Part shown: positions 8,153-10,532 of the stretch, piece by piece
How the letters are laid out: each line of letters begins with the position of its first letter
Position numbering within the stretch: the first letter of the stretch is position 1
From: Chloroflexota bacterium
Lineage (GTDB): Bacteria > Chloroflexota > Anaerolineae > Caldilineales > Caldilineaceae
Direction: 5' to 3'
NCBI GenBank assembly: GCA_003451595.1
Contig: DMDA01000029.1
Coordinates: 1-10,532 of the forward strand
Length of the DNA stretch: 10,532 nt
Notes under the pieces: generated by a model
Seen by the model: the letters and a program-made list of their open reading frames with translations, nothing else
Database searches by the model: none
Told to the model about the DNA's origin: nothing
Made by a program: the position numbers and the translations under genes

Positions 8153-10532
8153 ATGCGACAGGCAGGATGGGGGCTGGCGTTTTTGATCATCGCCGGGCTG
8201 GCAGGGCTGGCGCCGATGCTCCAGCGGTGGACACCGGCGAGCGCACAGGCGTCGACGGCGCTGGGTGGCGCCGTGCGCAGCTTTGGCGCTGCGTCGACGG
8301 CTGACGCGTGGGTGGTGAGTGACGGACGCCTGCTGATCACGAGGGATGGCGGTGCAAGCTGGCGGGAGGCGACGCCGCCAGCTATGGCATTGACCGGAGC
8401 ACTGGCGGTGGTCTTTCGCGACCCGCTAACGGGCTGGGTGGCGGAAGTTGCCCCACAGACGCCGGGCGCGGTCCGTGTTGCGGCTACCACGGATGGCGGG
8501 CGCACCTGGCAGGTGAGGGTGCACGCCCTGTTCGCCGTCAATGACCCGGCAGGGCAGGCCAGCGCGCTTGCCATGCACTGGCTGGATCGCAACACCGGCT
8601 GGCTGGTCGTACGGCAGGCGACAAGCAGTAATTTCAACCAGGGGACGCTCTTTGGCACGCAAGATGGCGGCGCAAGCTGGCAACGGTTGGCGCTGCCCGG
8701 CGGCGAGCCGGTCTATTTCATTTCGGCGACCACCGGCTGGACAGCGGGAGGGCCGCACGGCGACGCCTGGTTTCGCTCCGATGACGGCGGCCGCACCTGG
8801 GCGGTGGTGGCGTTGCCCTATCCCGATGTTGTCGGACGCGGGCAACGTCGTCACTACCCGCCGTATTTCACTGCCGACAGGTTGCACGGCGTTGTCGTCG
8901 TCACAACGTCGACGCCAGCCGGGCAGCGTATGGACTGGTATGTCACCGACGATGGTGGCGCAAGCTGGGCTAGCGCCAGCGCTTCTCCCGCCAGCGCTGA
9001 CGCAGCGGCGAACGTGGCGCGTCTCGATGCAGCGGCCTGGTTGATGGCAATTACCGGCCAACCACTCCAACAACCGACGCTGGCGGCGCCCTTCTTTGCC
9101 AATCCCACATTGGCAGCGCCAGCGGTGACGCTGGCGAATCTCGCCATGAGCACCCCTGACGACGGTTGGGCGACCGATGCGCGCGGCGTGACGCTGCTGC
9201 GCACGCAGGACGGCGGACAGAGCTGGCAGGTGCAGCTTGTCAACGCTGCGACTGTCACGACGCCGGCGCCCACGCGCATACGCCCCGGACGCGGCACGGC
9301 AGCTGGCGACGCGCGCGTGGATCGCACTGCACGGCTGGCAGCGCCTGGCTTCGACAAATGCAACATCGCCAGCGAGGAGGAGTTGCGCCGCTGGAGCCAA
9401 GACAGCCCCTATCGTGCGGTCAACCTCTACATCGGCGGTGCGCTGCGCGCCTGCGACAACGCCGCCCTCGACGCCCGGTTGCTGGCAGCGTTGACGGCGC
9501 AAGGTTGGACTTTCATCCCGACCTGGGTTGGGCCACAGGCGCCGTGCACCGGCTATAGCCAGCAGTTCGACCTTGATCCGGCGACTGCCTTTGCGCAGGG
9601 GCGCAGCGAAGCCGAGAAAGCGCTGGTCGTCGCCAGTCAGCTCGCATTGGCGGATGCCAATGGGGCGGGCGCCGTGATCTACTACGATCTTGAAGCCTAC
9701 GACGGTCAGGACGCGGCGTGTGTGGAGGCAGCGCGCGCCTTCGTGGCCGGCTGGACGCAGCGGCTGCAAGAAAGCAGCAGCTACGCTGGCCTCTATGCCC
9801 TGGCCTGCAATCCGCCCATCGCCCGCTACGCCGACGCGGCGCCTGCGCCTGATGCTGTCTGGTTTGCAGCGTGGACCCGTAACGAGTTCGACCCAGCGAT
9901 GACGGTATGGAACCTCGCATCGACATGCTTGCCGCCGACGCTGTGGAGCCAACAACAACGCATCCGCCAGTACACGGGCAGCCACGACGAGACATGGGGC
10001 GGCGTCACGCTGGAGATCGACAGCAACGTACTCGACGGCATTGTGGCAGACCTGAGCGGAGTGACGCCGCCGCCCCCGCTGACGGTTGTCCTCGAAGCGC
10101 CGGAGTTGTCGCCCGCCTTCGACGAGGGGACGGCGTGTGTCGATGGCTGGCGTCGTCTTACCAACGTGCGCGGGGAAGCGGCCTATCTTGCCTACAGCCA
10201 GCCGCTTGGCGCCACGATCCCACCGCTCAACTACGGCATCTGGCGCCCGACGCTGCCGATCACGGGCACGTATCGCGTAGAGGCGCTGATCCCCAGCCAC
10301 GGCGCCATCGCCTGGCCATGTCGCGACCAGACGATTAGCCCGGACACCAGCCGTGCTCGTTATACGATCTATCATCGCAACGGCGCTACGACGACAGAGC
10401 AGGATCAGCTGCCGCGCAACAATGAGTGGCTGACGCTGGGCAGTTATCCTTTCGCTGCGGGCGACAGCGGCTTCGTCTATCTCGATGCGGCAGTGGAGGA
10501 CGCACCCAAAAATGTTGCGTTCAGCGCGATGC
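8153..10532 (+). CDS. Secreted Asp-box propeller, DUF1906 and golvesin-like protein (3' end outside window)
   Basis: An uninterrupted frame of 793 codons runs off the right edge. Residues 1-32 are a signal peptide (hydrophobic FLIIAGLAGLAPM, likely cleavage after ASA or AQA). Six Asp boxes of the form [ST]xDGGx[ST]W lie at residues 63-70, 112-119, 169-176, 209-216, 265-272 and 351-358, indicating a beta-propeller of the BNR/Ycf48 type. Residues about 398-630 resemble DUF1906 (Rv2525c-like, GH25-like barrel): GFDKCN, YIGG, IYYDLEAYDG with acidic D512 and E514, YAGLYAL, FAAW, RQYTG and EIDSN. The gene breaks off in what looks like a golvesin or CBM-like domain (YRVEALIP; ARYTIYH; NNEWLTLGSYPFAAGDSGFVYL, around 706-776). 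By family this could be a secreted glycan-cleaving or glycan-binding protein acting on cell wall or polysaccharide. Enzymatic activity is inferred only from the conserved acidic pair. The spacing between the fifth and sixth Asp boxes is longer, so one blade may lack the motif. Confidence 0.88.
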   Translation, partial: MRQAGWGLAFLIIAGLAGLAPMLQRWTPASAQASTALGGAVRSFGAASTADAWVVSDGRLLITRDGGASWREATPPAMALTGALAVVFRDPLTGWVAEVAPQTPGAVRVAATTDGGRTWQVRVHALFAVNDPAGQASALAMHWLDRNTGWLVVRQATSSNFNQGTLFGTQDGGASWQRLALPGGEPVYFISATTGWTAGGPHGDAWFRSDDGGRTWAVVALPYPDVVGRGQRRHYPPYFTADRLHGVVVVTTSTPAGQRMDWYVTDDGGASWASASASPASADAAANVARLDAAAWLMAITGQPLQQPTLAAPFFANPTLAAPAVTLANLAMSTPDDGWATDARGVTLLRTQDGGQSWQVQLVNAATVTTPAPTRIRPGRGTAAGDARVDRTARLAAPGFDKCNIASEEELRRWSQDSPYRAVNLYIGGALRACDNAALDARLLAALTAQGWTFIPTWVGPQAPCTGYSQQFDLDPATAFAQGRSEAEKALVVASQLALADANGAGAVIYYDLEAYDGQDAACVEAARAFVAGWTQRLQESSSYAGLYALACNPPIARYADAAPAPDAVWFAAWTRNEFDPAMTVWNLASTCLPPTLWSQQQRIRQYTGSHDETWGGVTLEIDSNVLDGIVADLSGVTPPPPLTVVLEAPELSPAFDEGTACVDGWRRLTNVRGEAAYLAYSQPLGATIPPLNYGIWRPTLPITGTYRVEALIPSHGAIAWPCRDQTISPDTSRARYTIYHRNGATTTEQDQLPRNNEWLTLGSYPFAAGDSGFVYLDAAVEDAPKNVAFSAM

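Noticed and set aside
8426..10375. 649-codon open frame on the - strand
   Set aside because: It lies antisense to the 8153 gene, which has a signal peptide, six Asp boxes, DUF1906 motifs and a perfect ribosome binding site. The antisense translation is Arg/Ala-rich with no recognisable motif, as expected from high-GC codon use.

Overview
The window looks like the chromosome of a filamentous member of the Chloroflexota, most like Caldilinea or a relative. The grounds are inference: moderately high GC, secreted LysM/PA14 and Asp-box/DUF1906/golvesin-type proteins, a large BTAD-AAA-TPR regulator, and a palindrome-rich intergenic region. No rRNA, marker gene or database match was available to settle the taxonomy. 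There is no tRNA, CRISPR array, transposase, integrase or phage gene. I found no clear new defence or biosynthetic system; the most unusual content is a structured intergenic region and two multidomain secreted proteins.

Layout. Positions 85-981 (+) encode endonuclease IV (Nfo), with all nine metal ligands of the family visible. Positions 1181-2590 (+) encode a beta-CASP metallo-beta-lactamase-fold ribonuclease with a good sigma70-type promoter and a leader that can fold into a perfect 8-bp hairpin. Positions 2730-3695 (+) encode a secreted cell-wall-type protein: signal peptide, two LysM modules, 33 consecutive prolines, PA14-like domain. A near-perfect 12-bp hairpin terminator at 3817-3848 separates it from the convergent gene at 3894-7403 (-), a 1169-residue SARP-like regulator: winged helix, BTAD, STAND-type ATPase, TPR-like tail.

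The 749-bp gap 7404-8152 lies between this regulator and a divergent gene. It holds a candidate promoter for the regulator, a 9-bp inverted repeat that runs into two tandem 44-bp repeats, and two cloverleaf-like palindromic elements at 7783-7859 and 7873-7988. Both elements are built the same way: an outer inverted repeat enclosing two related hairpins.

From 8153 to the right edge runs an open frame of 793 codons with a perfect ribosome binding site and no stop inside the window. It is a secreted protein with six Asp-box repeats, a DUF1906 glycoside-hydrolase-like domain with a DLE motif, and the beginning of a golvesin/CBM-like domain. Its C-terminus lies outside the window.

How the genes relate. 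The first two genes are nucleic-acid maintenance enzymes and are probably transcribed separately. The two secreted proteins flank the large regulator, one converging and one diverging. A role of the regulator in controlling envelope or secreted proteins is possible from position alone, but nothing in the sequence proves it.
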